A DNA stretch of 43,245 nucleotides from Desulfosporosinus sp. OT (GCF_000224515.1 NZ_AGAF01000281.1:1-43245); one strand, 5' to 3'. Positions 34,730 to 43,245 are shown, numbered from the stretch's first letter. A program made the numbers and translations. The notes: generated by a model from the sequence alone, not told the origin.

Positions 34730-37381
34730 TTACTTATCATTTTCTTTTTTAATCAGTTTTTCCATCTGCTGTTTTGCTTCAAGAGGTAATACATCCAATA
34801 GATAATTACGGTCTCTTCCCTGTATTTCCTGGTATTCCCGATTTATTTCTTCATTAGCCCTTTGGATCTCAGACTTCAGTTCTCTGGCAGATAATAAGGC
34901 ACATCCTGCCCCCCTGATAATGATCTGCTGTAAACCGTCTGACGTTGCAACTACTATATTATATTTTTTCTGATTATCGTGGGCAAATTTTTCAATATAC
35001 TGGTCCGCTGTTTGTGCCTCTTTGGTATATACCATATGGATATTATGATAGTCGATTATTTCCTCAAGACGCCCCTGAACAAGGTAAGCATCAAACACAA
35101 CGATAATCTGACATTTTTGAATCCCCTGATAATTACTTAGAGTATCGAGTAATTTCATCCTGGCGCTGTCCATATTGTCATCTGCAAGCTCTTTCAGCTC
35201 AGGCCACGCATAGATAATATTATAGCCGTCAACAAGGAGATACTCTTCCTTGGTTTCCTTCTGTCTGCCGACATAGGTAACAGGTTCATAATACCTTTCG
35301 AGGGCTGTTTTACGTCTTTTCCAGGCAGACTTCTTCCCTTGGTTCGCATAGAAGGTGTTATTGATAATTTGGTCAATCTCAACTAAACTGATCCACCTCT
35401 CTTCTGTGTATGAGGCCTGGTTTTGGGCTGTTTCTCCCAATAAATCGTCTTTTTTCTGAAGATAGCTTTCAACATGCATGTAGTCCTTTACTTCATCCCA
35501 ATCCACCAAAAAGCCTGCACCATGCGCACAAAATACAGAACTTGTCGGATTTTCTATGTCTCTTTCAAAATCATATCCGATACTTTCTATGACCTCTTCC
35601 GCATTATGGCATGGTTCGTACCCTTTCAGGCTGCAAAACAGCCTGCCAAGACCTTTGGTATAGGCAACTATCTCTTGCTGATAATTCCTCATGGTAATAA
35701 CAGGGGCACTCCCCACAAGAACCACCATCTCGCCATTTGTCTGTGATATTTCGCATGTGCCATGCATTTTCTCAATGTCATTCATAGCTCTTCCTACCAT
35801 TTTCACAGGCAATTCGAGCTGAAAGGCATAAAACGGCTCCAACAATATGGACTCTGCCTCCTTTAAGCCCTGGCGCACTGCGCGGTAGGTAGCCTCTCTA
35901 AAGTCACCGCCTTCTGTATGCTTATTGTGTGCTCTACCTGAGACTAAAGTAATTTTCATATCTGTAATCGCTGATCCTGTTAGAATTCCTTTGTGAGCTT
36001 TTTCTTCCAGATGGGTTAAAGTAAGTCTTTGCCAGCTTTTGCTTAAGCTATCCTCACTGCATTCTACTCCAAATTGCAGACCACTTCCCGTCTCACCCGG
36101 CGTAAGTAACAGGTGGACCTCTGCATAATGCCGCAATGGCTCAAAGTGACCTACCCCTTCTACGACATTAGCAATGGTCTCCTTATAGACAATCCTTCCT
36201 GCATCGAAGGCCACATCAACACCAAAACGGCTTTTTATAAGGCTCTGCAGAATTTCAATCTGCACCTCTCCCATGATCTGTGCCTGAATTTCCTGTAACT
36301 GCTCATCCCAGACAATATGAAGTTCCGGCTCCTCTTCTTCAATCTGACGCAGCTTGGGAATCATCACTCTTGGGTCACAGCCTTCCGGAAGTATAATCTG
36401 ATAGAACAGTACGGGTTCCAATACCGGAGTATTTGAAGCTTTCTCTATCCCTAAGCCCTCTCCCGGTCTGGTTTGGCTGAGTCCTGTTACTGAGAATACA
36501 GAACCTGCCTCTATCTCATTCACCGCCTCGAATTTCTGTCCGGAATAGATACGAATTTGATTAACCTTCTCTTCCCAAATGCTATTCGTTAAGACATCTT
36601 TCACCTTAAGCTTTCCACCTGTAAGCTTCATGTGCGTAAGACGGTTTCCCTGCTCGTCTCTTGTTATTTTGAATAGTTTAGCCCCGAATTCATCGGGATA
36701 GTTAGGTATCAAGGCATACTTTACAATGCCCTGCATAAATTGCTCAATGCCCTCTAATTTTAAAGCTGAACCGAAAAAGCATGGAAATACTTTGCGCTCC
36801 TTGACAGCTTTTTTAATCTGCGCAGTTTCAACATGTCCTTTTTCCAGATAGGTATCCATCATTATTTCATCACACATGGCCAGTTGGTCGTAAAAGCCGT
36901 CTGTCTTAACTTGTTCAAATTCAATGCATCCATCATCCAGCTGCTTTTTTATTTCTTTCATTAAATTGTCCTTATCTGTCCCATTCTGATCCATCTTATT
37001 GACGAATAAAAAAACAGGTATCTGATACATGTGAAGCAGCTGCCATAATGTTTTGGTATGCCCCTGCACCCCATCCGCACCGCTTATCACTAAAATGGCA
37101 TAATCCAGCACCTGAAGTGTTCTCTCCATTTCAGCCGAAAAATCGACATGCCCTGGAGTATCTAGTAAGGTAATCTGAGTCTCACCTATTTCAAATATGG
37201 CCTGCTTGGAGAAAATTGTGATTCCTCTTGCCCTTTCTAGCTCATAGGTATCTAAATAAGCATCCTTATTGTCGACTCTTCCCAATTTTCCAATTTTACC
37301 GCTCAGATAAAGTATACTCTCTGATAATGTCGTCTTGCCCGCATCCACATGTGCTAATATTCCAATGACTAATTTTCTCAT
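34730..37381 (-). CDS. EF-G/TetM-like GTPase fused to a YacP/Rae1-type NYN ribonuclease domain
   Basis: This 883-residue fusion has a translational GTPase of the ribosomal-protection (TetM/TetO-like) branch of EF-G at about 1-650: G1 AHVDAGKTT (10-18), G3 DTPGH (74-78), G4 NKMD (128-131), domain II, then domains III-V with the PGETGSGLQFGVE region. Residues about 712-840 form a complete YacP/Rae1-like NYN domain: LLVDGYNIIYAW (Asp718), VVFDAYLVQG (Asp764), KEAQTADQYIEK (Asp793), ATSDG (Asp815) and LSARELKSEI. Rae1 in Bacillus subtilis is a ribosome-associated RNase that cuts mRNA in the A site. Fusing it to an A-site-binding GTPase suggests ribosome rescue or mRNA cleavage on stalled ribosomes. 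Tetracycline resistance is not shown. Confidence 0.88.
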   Translation of the reverse strand: MRKLVIGILAHVDAGKTTLSESILYLSGKIGKLGRVDNKDAYLDTYELERARGITIFSKQAIFEIGETQITLLDTPGHVDFSAEMERTLQVLDYAILVISGADGVQGHTKTLWQLLHMYQIPVFLFVNKMDQNGTDKDNLMKEIKKQLDDGCIEFEQVKTDGFYDQLAMCDEIMMDTYLEKGHVETAQIKKAVKERKVFPCFFGSALKLEGIEQFMQGIVKYALIPNYPDEFGAKLFKITRDEQGNRLTHMKLTGGKLKVKDVLTNSIWEEKVNQIRIYSGQKFEAVNEIEAGSVFSVTGLSQTRPGEGLGIEKASNTPVLEPVLFYQIILPEGCDPRVMIPKLRQIEEEEPELHIVWDEQLQEIQAQIMGEVQIEILQSLIKSRFGVDVAFDAGRIVYKETIANVVEGVGHFEPLRHYAEVHLLLTPGETGSGLQFGVECSEDSLSKSWQRLTLTHLEEKAHKGILTGSAITDMKITLVSGRAHNKHTEGGDFREATYRAVRQGLKEAESILLEPFYAFQLELPVKMVGRAMNDIEKMHGTCEISQTNGEMVVLVGSAPVITMRNYQQEIVAYTKGLGRLFCSLKGYEPCHNAEEVIESIGYDFERDIENPTSSVFCAHGAGFLVDWDEVKDYMHVESYLQKKDDLLGETAQNQASYTEERWISLVEIDQIINNTFYANQGKKSAWKRRKTALERYYEPVTYVGRQKETKEEYLLVDGYNIIYAWPELKELADDNMDSARMKLLDTLSNYQGIQKCQIIVVFDAYLVQGRLEEIIDYHNIHMVYTKEAQTADQYIEKFAHDNQKKYNIVVATSDGLQQIIIRGAGCALLSARELKSEIQRANEEINREYQEIQGRDRNYLLDVLPLEAKQQMEKLIKKENDK

Positions 37382-37626
37382 AATCTATTTCAAATCCTTC
37401 ATTTGTCTGTTGTTAAAACCACAGCTCGTTTAGGCTTGTATGTCGATCTTCATTTATGATACCAGTAAGTTTGAAATTTAACAATTTTATGGTATTACTT
37501 TCACATTAAAAACAAAAAACTTAAAATTTTAATAAGTCTTTTTGTAAAACATTATATCAAAAGAATTAAAAAGGTAAGTTAATGTAAATTATGATTTTTC
37601 ACACTAGCTTACCACTTAGAATTCAC

Positions 37627-37743
37627 TTAGATGATCCATAATAGATGCTGATCTTCAACAAGCCCCATTTGCTCATAATATCGCAACATTCTTGTGGAAA
37701 TACCATAATATTTTAGAACTTGGCTGATTGTTTGTAACTCCAT
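37627..37743 (-). pseudogene. Truncated MerR-family regulator
   Basis: A 38-codon frame from ATG 37743 encodes the start of a MerR-type DNA-binding domain (ISQVLKYYGISTRMLRYYEQ, then MGLVED), then ends at a TAA after a few unrelated codons. The rest of the winged helix and any effector domain are missing. It is probably a leftover 5' fragment. A functional micro-protein is unlikely because the DNA-binding fold is incomplete. The remainder of 37382-37821 shows nothing else. Confidence 0.7.
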
Positions 37744-37821
37744 GAGTTTCGACTTCCTCTTTAATAAGAGCAATATTTTTATATAGCCGTTTAAAAGTTA
37801 CCCTGTTGTCTTAATTGTTCT

Positions 37822-38643
37822 TTATTTTATTATCATTGAAATGACTACTAGAACAATTTCGATTATGATAAGAATGATAATCCCCCATTCTAGTCTATTG
37901 CCCCGCTTTGCGTGGCCAAGCTCGGTAAACACTTTTGTGATGTCCATGAGCATTTCAGACTTGAGCCTGATGTTTTCACATCGATCTGTCAATTCAAACA
38001 GAGGACTAAGTTTATCGAACAATATTTCAGCCTCTTCGTTCATCCAGGTGATTTCTGGTTTATCGAGTAACATGATATATGAAATTGTGCTTAATCTAAA
38101 TCCTAGAATACGTGCTGACATTTTAGCTAACTCTTTATCTGAAACAGTTAAATACCCACGTTGTAAATATGTCACAATGCCCTCAATCTCATCCAGTAAT
38201 TTATCAATATCAATCTCTAATCGTTCCAGAGCCACTGACTTTGCTAATACTGTACCTATAATTTCTCGCTGATAGCTTAATTCGCTTGAAGCTATCATGT
38301 GGTCATTATTGATTGCAGGTTTTTCTTCAGGTGAAATTTCTATTTTGTAATCGTCAAAATAGTCTATTGTAGTGATCAGTGCGAGGCCTTTTTCAATCCG
38401 CCCTAAGTAATGTATTATATCCATGATTTCATGATGCTCACAGTTCACAAAGACGATGCTACCAAAGGGGAATACATAGATTGATTTGTCTGTTGATTCA
38501 CGGACAATACCCTTAAGAGCATCTCCATTAAGTCTAAGCGATTCTTCCCATCGGAATTTGTGTTTGATACCGAAGTGACTGGCAATCATATTTAAGCTAA
38601 TTTCATTAATTAACGCAACTGCTTGAAAATTAATTGTAGCCAT
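37822..38643 (-). CDS. RMD1/YagE (DUF155) family protein
   Basis: This 273-residue protein belongs to the RMD1/DUF155 family, seen from the YVFPFGSIVFVNCEHHE segment (about 58-75), the long helical middle (ERLEIDIDKLLDEIEGI; ARILGFRLSTISYIMLLDKP) and a single C-terminal membrane anchor (WGIIILIIIEIVLVVISMII). Eukaryotic members are mitochondrial and tied to translation or meiosis; the bacterial role is not known. ATG 38643 is preferred, because GAGG lies 8 nt upstream. It lies next to a GNAT gene on the same strand, with about 150 nt between them. Confidence 0.75.
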   Translation of the reverse strand: MATINFQAVALINEISLNMIASHFGIKHKFRWEESLRLNGDALKGIVRESTDKSIYVFPFGSIVFVNCEHHEIMDIIHYLGRIEKGLALITTIDYFDDYKIEISPEEKPAINNDHMIASSELSYQREIIGTVLAKSVALERLEIDIDKLLDEIEGIVTYLQRGYLTVSDKELAKMSARILGFRLSTISYIMLLDKPEITWMNEEAEILFDKLSPLFELTDRCENIRLKSEMLMDITKVFTELGHAKRGNRLEWGIIILIIIEIVLVVISMIIK

Positions 38644-38792
38644 ATGATCATCCTCTACATAAATTTTGAACATTAATAACCTTATAATGGTAAACCGTGT
38701 GGAGCTGGGCTACGCTACCTTTAGACTAGCGTATACACCTTTCATGAGTTTATACTAGGCCTTACATAGAGGAATTTGGATGAAAACGGAAA

Positions 38793-39233
38793 TCATTTAA
38801 TAATCAGTTTCTTTTTATATCCTTTATGTGTATCAGGATTATATCCTACAGATTCATAAAATCTACATGCCTCAATTCTATCGCTTTCAGTTACGAGAAT
38901 TATTTGAGTGCAGTTTTTTTCAGAAGCTCTTTTTTCAAGCTCAGATAATAATACTTTACCAACTCCTCTGTTTCTATACTTTTGGTCAATTATCATATTC
39001 TCTAGAACCAAAAATGGTCTACAATCGCCATATAGTTCTCCGCAAATAACCCCCATTACAGAACCAATTAGGCAATTGTTTTCAACAACACTCAGTAATA
39101 TGTGCGAATCATCTTTCATAAACAGGTTAAATTTTTGATCCATGGTATCAACACAAGAATCTTCATCCCAAAATTGTCTGTATAATTGAGCCAATTGAGG
39201 AATGTCATCAACAATCATTTCACGTACTATCAC
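38793..39233 (-). CDS. GNAT family N-acetyltransferase
   Basis: This 146-residue acetyltransferase fills a single GNAT domain. The acetyl-CoA-binding motif A is IDQKYRNRGVGKVLLSELEK (Q/RxxGxG/A type), and the C-terminal EACRFYESVGY is the usual last motif. The substrate cannot be told. It starts with GTG 39233; the ribosome site is not ideal (GGAG about 14 nt upstream), and an ATG five codons later is possible. Confidence 0.85.
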   Translation of the reverse strand: MIVREMIVDDIPQLAQLYRQFWDEDSCVDTMDQKFNLFMKDDSHILLSVVENNCLIGSVMGVICGELYGDCRPFLVLENMIIDQKYRNRGVGKVLLSELEKRASEKNCTQIILVTESDRIEACRFYESVGYNPDTHKGYKKKLIIK

Positions 39234-39376
39234 CCTATTTCATTGACTCCTTTCATTCTCTAAACTCAAGAGTTCTTCATAAGTTGCTAAATCCCTCCAA
39301 ATCGATGCCTATAAAAAAGACGCTTAAACGTCAAAATGGTTGGCACCTGGAAGTAACAAACGAAGAAAATTCTAGA

Positions 39377-39398
39377 CTGCACGTGTTACCGTGCAGCC
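39377..39398 (-). terminator. Terminator after the flotillin gene
   Basis: CTGCACG and CGTGCAG form a perfect 7-bp stem, extended by one or two pairs, about 20 nt after the flotillin stop. On the minus strand it is followed by TCTAGAATTTTC, a modest T-rich tail. Confidence 0.6.
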
Positions 39399-39416
39399 TA
39401 AAATATCACGATATTT

Positions 39417-40922
39417 TTAAGCCTGTTTTGTATCTCCTCTCGGTGTTTGTCCTACTAGATCAGTCGTCTTGGTCAGTTGTTTCACCATTTTTTCCAGGTC
39501 AATCCCGGATACATTTTTTAACATCTCTGGAGCAGTTGCCATGAGTGAGGTAACATAATTGCTTACCCTGGCTGCTCCTTCCCCGTGGCCGGTATCTACG
39601 ATAGTCAGTTTATCTATGGATTTCAAAGGTTCGGCAATCTTTCCGGCCAGTTCAGGCAGCATCTTGACGATGATGTCCAGCACAGCCGCCTGTCCAAATT
39701 TTTCAAAGGCATCGGCCAGTTTCTCTTTAGCCTCCGCTTCAGCTAGACCCTTGAGCCTTACTACCTCAGCTTCGGCAGTTCCTTTAGCCTTTTCGGCATC
39801 CGCTATAGCCAGACCTTCAAGACGTTTTTGTTCTGCATTCGCCTTGGCTTCAGCCTCAATCTTATATTTGATAGCATCTGTTTCCCTCATTCTCTTGGCC
39901 TTATCAGCCTCAGCAGCCTGTTCTACTGCATACCTATCAGCGTCTGCCTTTTTCTTTACTTCCGCGTCATACTGTTTCTCTCGGCGCAAGATTTCTTTTT
40001 CTTCAATTTCTATCTCTTTTTCTTTCTTGACCAGAGAAACCTTCATCTGTTCTTCGGTTACCTGTTGCTGTGAACGCGCTTCTTGAATATGATAAGCTTG
40101 ATCAGCCTCGGCTTTAGCTGTGTCCTGATCTTTTTTATATGAAGCTACTTTAAGCTCTTTTTCCTTAGTTGCTTCGGCGATGCTTGTATCTCTGAGCAAC
40201 TCAGCTTTCTGACCTTCTTCAAAGGCCTTGGCTTTCTGGATCCGGGTATCACGAACTGCTTCAGCCTCTGCAACCTCTGCGTCCCTCTTTACGGCAGCAA
40301 TCCTTGGTTTACCTAAGGCTTCAAAATAACCGTTTTTATCGCGGATGTCCTTGATAGTAAAGGACACGATTTGCAAACCCATTTTTTTCAAGTCCTTGGC
40401 CGCAACTCCCTGGACCTCCTGAGCAAATTTGTCTCTATTGCGGTAGACTTCCTCAACTGTCATAGTCCCCAAAATCGCCCGCAGATGTCCTTCTAGAACC
40501 TCCTGGGCCTCCTGTTGCAAGGCTTCTGTAGGTTTACCCAGGAATTGTTCTGCTGCCGTAGCCACATCTTCGACAGAACCGCCAATTTTGATGATCGCTA
40601 CCCCATCAGCCATAACCGGTACACCCTGTTCCGTATATACCTCTGGCGTGGTTACCTCAAGCTTGTGCGACAGTAGGGATACAAATTCCGCTTGCTGGAA
40701 AATTGGAAGGATGAAGGCACCTCCACCACGAATGATTTTAATCTTGCGGCCCGATTCGTCAGTATGAACATTTTTGCTGCCCAGGTAGGAACCTGTTACA
40801 ATCATGGCCTTATCCGGTCCCACCGTCATATACCTAGCCCAAAAAGCCAGTCCAAGGACAATGATGACTCCCAGCACGATCATGGGAATAATCATAATAC
40901 TTAATCCAAAATCCCCCAACAT
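39417..40922 (-). CDS. Flotillin-like protein
   Basis: This is a 501-residue membrane scaffold of the flotillin/SPFH family (YuaG/FloT-like). It has an N-terminal membrane segment (about 8-28), the SPFH domain (about 35-190, with IKIGGSVEDVATAAEQFLG and LRAILGTMTVEEVYRNRDKF), a long Ala/Glu/Lys coiled coil (about 205-400) with EAEA repeats, and a C-terminal region. Bacterial flotillins organise membrane microdomains and membrane fluidity. AGGAGG lies 7 nt before ATG 40922. It is the last gene of a three-gene operon after pspA-like and nfeD-like genes. Confidence 0.93.
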   Translation of the reverse strand: MLGDFGLSIMIIPMIVLGVIIVLGLAFWARYMTVGPDKAMIVTGSYLGSKNVHTDESGRKIKIIRGGGAFILPIFQQAEFVSLLSHKLEVTTPEVYTEQGVPVMADGVAIIKIGGSVEDVATAAEQFLGKPTEALQQEAQEVLEGHLRAILGTMTVEEVYRNRDKFAQEVQGVAAKDLKKMGLQIVSFTIKDIRDKNGYFEALGKPRIAAVKRDAEVAEAEAVRDTRIQKAKAFEEGQKAELLRDTSIAEATKEKELKVASYKKDQDTAKAEADQAYHIQEARSQQQVTEEQMKVSLVKKEKEIEIEEKEILRREKQYDAEVKKKADADRYAVEQAAEADKAKRMRETDAIKYKIEAEAKANAEQKRLEGLAIADAEKAKGTAEAEVVRLKGLAEAEAKEKLADAFEKFGQAAVLDIIVKMLPELAGKIAEPLKSIDKLTIVDTGHGEGAARVSNYVTSLMATAPEMLKNVSGIDLEKMVKQLTKTTDLVGQTPRGDTKQA

Positions 40923-40934
40923 CCCATCTCCTCC

Positions 40935-41462
40935 TTATATTTCATAACGGAAAACGTAGAGCACGCCGTCTTTTACTTCTCCAACCACAACCCTCACCCC
41001 AGTCGGTATTTCTACCTGGTCAAGATTGGCAGCAATTTGGTTGGTGTTACCGGCTCCAACTTTGACAACCACTTCTCCATAACCTCCGACCGGAATTGGC
41101 ACAGAAACCTCGCCAATTTTACCGACAAGATCTTTAATTGAAAAACCAGTAGAATTCTCACTGTTTTTCATGGGCTTCACATAAGAAAAATAGACTAAAA
41201 ATGAAATTGCTATAGAAATCATCAGGGAAACAATGGCGGCCGGAAAGGGTTCTAGAGGTGTATATTGATACAGCATAATCCCGGAGCCTCCAAAGATGGT
41301 GATTGCCCCGACCAAAACCATCGGCTGCAGAAAGTCAAGGTGATCCATGGAGAGGGAGTCGAAGAATCCGCCAAATATATCGCCTAAGATATCCCCAAAT
41401 ATAATTGTAACCAAAGCAAAAAGTACTCCGCTAATTAAACATATCCAGTATAACTCAAGCAC
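40935..41462 (-). CDS. NfeD-like membrane protein
   Basis: This is a 175-residue short NfeD (YuaF-like) protein. There are about three membrane segments (LYWICLISGVLFALVTIIFG; LVGAITIFGGSGIMLYQY; IVSLMISIAISFLVYFSY), then a C-terminal OB-fold-like beta domain (LVGKIGEVSVPIPVGGYGEV...GVRVVVGEV). NfeD proteins of this kind work with flotillin, whose gene follows 12 nt downstream. I place the start at GTG 41462, with GGGGGG 6 nt upstream. A TTG at 41501 in the same frame has no clear site. Confidence 0.88.
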   Translation of the reverse strand: MLELYWICLISGVLFALVTIIFGDILGDIFGGFFDSLSMDHLDFLQPMVLVGAITIFGGSGIMLYQYTPLEPFPAAIVSLMISIAISFLVYFSYVKPMKNSENSTGFSIKDLVGKIGEVSVPIPVGGYGEVVVKVGAGNTNQIAANLDQVEIPTGVRVVVGEVKDGVLYVFRYEI

Positions 41463-41502
41463 AACTATCCCCCCATGTGGAATATACTTTCTGCCAGCCA
41501 AC

Positions 41503-42171
41503 TTATTCGCCTTTTGTAATAAAACTCTCCTTTAAGGCAGCTAATTCCAGTTCTATGTCACTTCCATCATCCAATAGTTCCAATTCCTGGTCAAGAGTTT
41601 TATCCTTTAAGTCCCCGGCCACCTGGGCCTCAGCTTCCATACGGAGGACCTTATCCTCCATTCTGTCAAAATTCCGACGGCTGCTGTCCTTGCCAAACCC
41701 GGTCAAAACTCCATAGATTTCTTTTTGGGCTTTGGCAGACTGCACCCTGGCTACCAACGTATCTCGTTTAACACGTAATTTTTCGTATTCATTTTTCATT
41801 TCTTTCAACTCAGACCTGAGTTTTTCAGTCATTGAGCTGCAGTTTTCGTACTGGAGACGATAGTCCCCGGCCTTAGCCTTGTTGACTTTCTTGTCTTCAA
41901 GAGCTTTACGGGCTAGGTCTTCCCGGCCCTTTCTCAGGGCCTCAATAGCCTGCGCCTCACGTTTCTCAACCATAGCCCAAGTATCCTCTAATTGGACTTT
42001 GAACTTCCAGGCCACAGCCAAGTGCCTGGCTACAGCTGCCTCAGCATCTGCGATATCCTCTTCCATATCTCGTAGGTATTGGTCCAGCATTTTTTCTGGG
42101 TCCTCAGCCTTATCCAGCCGAGAGTTAAGATTTGCCCTGATGTTATCACTCACCCTCTTAAATAAACCCAT
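41503..42171 (-). CDS. PspA/IM30 family protein
   Basis: This is a 222-residue, almost entirely helical protein of the phage-shock PspA/IM30/Vipp1 family. It begins MGLFKRVSDNIRANLNSRLD, then has DPEKMLDQYLRDMEEDIADA and a long coiled-coil hairpin to about residue 190. Family members are ESCRT-III-like and polymerise on damaged membranes. AAAGGAG lies 9 nt before ATG 42171. It heads the operon with nfeD and flotillin, a combination known from Bacillus-type membrane-stress loci. Confidence 0.9.
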   Translation of the reverse strand: MGLFKRVSDNIRANLNSRLDKAEDPEKMLDQYLRDMEEDIADAEAAVARHLAVAWKFKVQLEDTWAMVEKREAQAIEALRKGREDLARKALEDKKVNKAKAGDYRLQYENCSSMTEKLRSELKEMKNEYEKLRVKRDTLVARVQSAKAQKEIYGVLTGFGKDSSRRNFDRMEDKVLRMEAEAQVAGDLKDKTLDQELELLDDGSDIELELAALKESFITKGE

Positions 42172-42253
42172 AAAATTTCACTCCTTTACCGTATTTTTGT
42201 AAGTTTAATATGTAACCTCCTTTCTAAATACCTAACTTTATCTTGACTTCCAT

Positions 42254-42282
42254 AATATATCATCTGATAACAATATCTACAA
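42254..42282 (-). promoter_or_regulatory. Promoter of the pspA-nfeD-flotillin operon
   Basis: TTGTAG (minus strand, 42277-42282) and TATATT (42254-42259) are 17 nt apart. No clear SigW-type (TGAAAC...CGTA) site was found in the same region. Confidence 0.5.
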
Positions 42283-42443
42283 CTCGTAGTTTTCATTACC
42301 ACATTGATTTCTGGCTTGAATTTCCTATATTAGGGTGATATTTCTCGCCCTTGCTCAACGTAGATATTAAAGCCACATAATATACTAATCGTTATATTGA
42401 ATAGTAGTAATTGATGCTTTATAATACAAATGAGGTGATTAGT

Positions 42444-43028
42444 ATGCAATTCAATCAAGAAGCTCTAAAACAATTAGTGAAGGAACTCTCCTTAACCGAG
42501 GATATTAAGATCTCCGAGATTCCAGATATTGACTTGTACATGGAACAACTAACTTCTTTTATGGATAGTAGGCTAGGAAACCAAAAGCGCGACGATCAAG
42601 ATAAAGTCCTTACTAAAACGATGATCAATAATTACACCAAAGCCGGGCTTGTGATGCCTCCAGTAAACAAAAAATATAACAAAAGACATATTATCCTGTT
42701 GATCCTTATCTATTATCTGAAGAATATCTTGTCGATTAACGACATCAAAAGCCTATTCGGACCTGTGCTTAATAATATTTCAACACCAGAAGATGATTTA
42801 ATTTCCCTCGAGGACATCTACTCGACTTTTCTTGAGGTGAAGGACATCGAGTTAACTTCGTTTTACGAAAGCATGATAGAAGAATCCAATATGATAAAAG
42901 AAAAGACTGATGTAATTGACAAAGAAGGCAAAAACACAGCCGAGTTATTTCTCATTGTTATTATGTTAGTAGCCCAAGCAAATGCCCACAAAAAACTAGC
43001 TGAAAAAATAATAGACAACTATTTCTAA
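42444..43028 (+). CDS. DUF1836 family protein
   Basis: This 194-residue protein has the DUF1836 pattern: VLTKTMINNYTKAGLVMPP followed by KKYNKRHIILLILIYYLK and ILSINDIKSLF. The layout is that of a MerR-like winged helix without the rest of a MerR protein, so a DNA-binding or regulatory role is plausible. No target is known. The start is ATG 42444, with GAGGTG 6 nt upstream; an in-frame ATG at 42411 lacks a site. A dispersed repeat begins 16 nt after the stop. Confidence 0.8.
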   Translation: MQFNQEALKQLVKELSLTEDIKISEIPDIDLYMEQLTSFMDSRLGNQKRDDQDKVLTKTMINNYTKAGLVMPPVNKKYNKRHIILLILIYYLKNILSINDIKSLFGPVLNNISTPEDDLISLEDIYSTFLEVKDIELTSFYESMIEESNMIKEKTDVIDKEGKNTAELFLIVIMLVAQANAHKKLAEKIIDNYF

Positions 43029-43044
43029 AAGCATAAATAACCCT

Positions 43045-43182
43045 TAAAGAAAACTTGGCTGGCGCCCACGAAGACACTGTCTTCGCACGTATTAGCCTTC
43101 TTGTTAGCCTTAGCGAAGGCGGTCACTTTAGTTGCACTGATTCTCCAAAAAGTATACAACGAAGATTATGCTTACTGATTAG
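43045..43182 (+). repeat. Dispersed repeat, copy B
   Basis: Shares the opening 22 bp, the CCTTAGCGAAGGCGG block and an AAGTATA-AACGAAG block with the copy at 21361-21460. It has an extra segment of about 40 bp after the opening block, containing a CGAAGA-CACTG-TCTTCG hairpin. Both copies are in the same orientation. The rest of the window end (43183-43245) shows nothing. Confidence 0.7.
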
Positions 43183-43245
43183 TCCAAATTAACATCGATG
43201 TGTTTTTGGTTCAGACAGCCATTTGCCCTGTTTCTAATGTAACTT

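Noticed and set aside
34730-37381. Tetracycline-resistance gene (tetM-type)
   Set aside because: The GTPase part resembles ribosomal-protection proteins, but the fused NYN RNase domain and lack of any mobile context do not support calling it a resistance gene.
39559-40086. Plus-strand Ser/Ala-rich open frame of 175 codons
   Set aside because: It is the complement of the flotillin coiled coil; the low-complexity Ala/Glu/Lys codons leave the opposite strand free of stops.

Overview
The window looks like chromosomal DNA of an endospore-forming, anaerobic Clostridia of the Desulfosporosinus/Desulfitobacterium type. This is inferred from the gene families: DUF3231, DUF1836 and CBO0543 proteins, a collagen-like surface protein, small ferredoxins, a multidomain CoA-disulfide reductase, strong AGGAGG ribosome sites, and T-box and ykkC-family leaders. 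No rRNA, tRNA, CRISPR array or transposase is visible.

Layout. (1) 1-3300: the 5' part of a DNRLRE/collagen-like surface protein gene, cut by the window edge; a decayed membrane-protein gene; three small membrane-protein genes. (2) 3343-9136: a hybrid histidine kinase and a CheB-CheR-PAS fusion in one operon, divergent from a DUF3231 gene. (3) 9137-9773: a noncoding stretch with hairpins and a degenerate ~128-bp repeat. (4) 9774-21320: a long run of minus-strand amino acid genes. ilvE-ilvN-ilvB-ilvN-ilvC-leuA-leuB lies behind a ykkC subtype-2 riboswitch with a terminator. proC-proB, then proA, lie behind a T-box whose specifier reads as a proline codon. Scars around the two ilvN copies show that an ilvE-ilvB-ilvN unit was once duplicated and then trimmed. 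(5) 21789-23974: hom-thrB, divergent from ilvE. (6) 24154-29129: two small unknown proteins, then a sulfur/persulfide redox cluster: a thioredoxin-reductase-like enzyme; a CoA-disulfide reductase-rhodanese-TusA-DsrE fusion; a small coiled-coil protein; and two ferredoxins. Two near-consensus promoters here each carry a CsoR/CstR-like inverted repeat just downstream of the -10. (7) 29396-34372: a DedA membrane protein, a chemoreceptor, phosphatidylserine decarboxylase and a D-glutamate-cyclase-like protein. (8) 34730-37381: an EF-G/TetM-like GTPase fused to a C-terminal YacP/Rae1-type NYN ribonuclease domain. (9) 37627-39233: a MerR stub, an RMD1-family protein and a GNAT acetyltransferase. (10) 39417-42171: a pspA-nfeD-flotillin membrane-stress operon. 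(11) 42444-43245: a DUF1836 protein, followed by the second copy of a dispersed repeat whose first copy lies in the ilvE leader.

How it works together. The centre of the window makes branched-chain amino acids, leucine, proline and threonine. ilvD, leuC and leuD are not here and must be elsewhere if the pathways are complete. Control appears to be by RNA: a (p)ppGpp/PRPP-type switch for ilv-leu and tRNA charging for pro. The sulfur cluster appears to be a separate, repressor-controlled response to reactive sulfur. The points most worth following are the GTPase-RNase fusion, the paired operators of the sulfur cluster, the ilv duplication scars and the structured noncoding region after proA.
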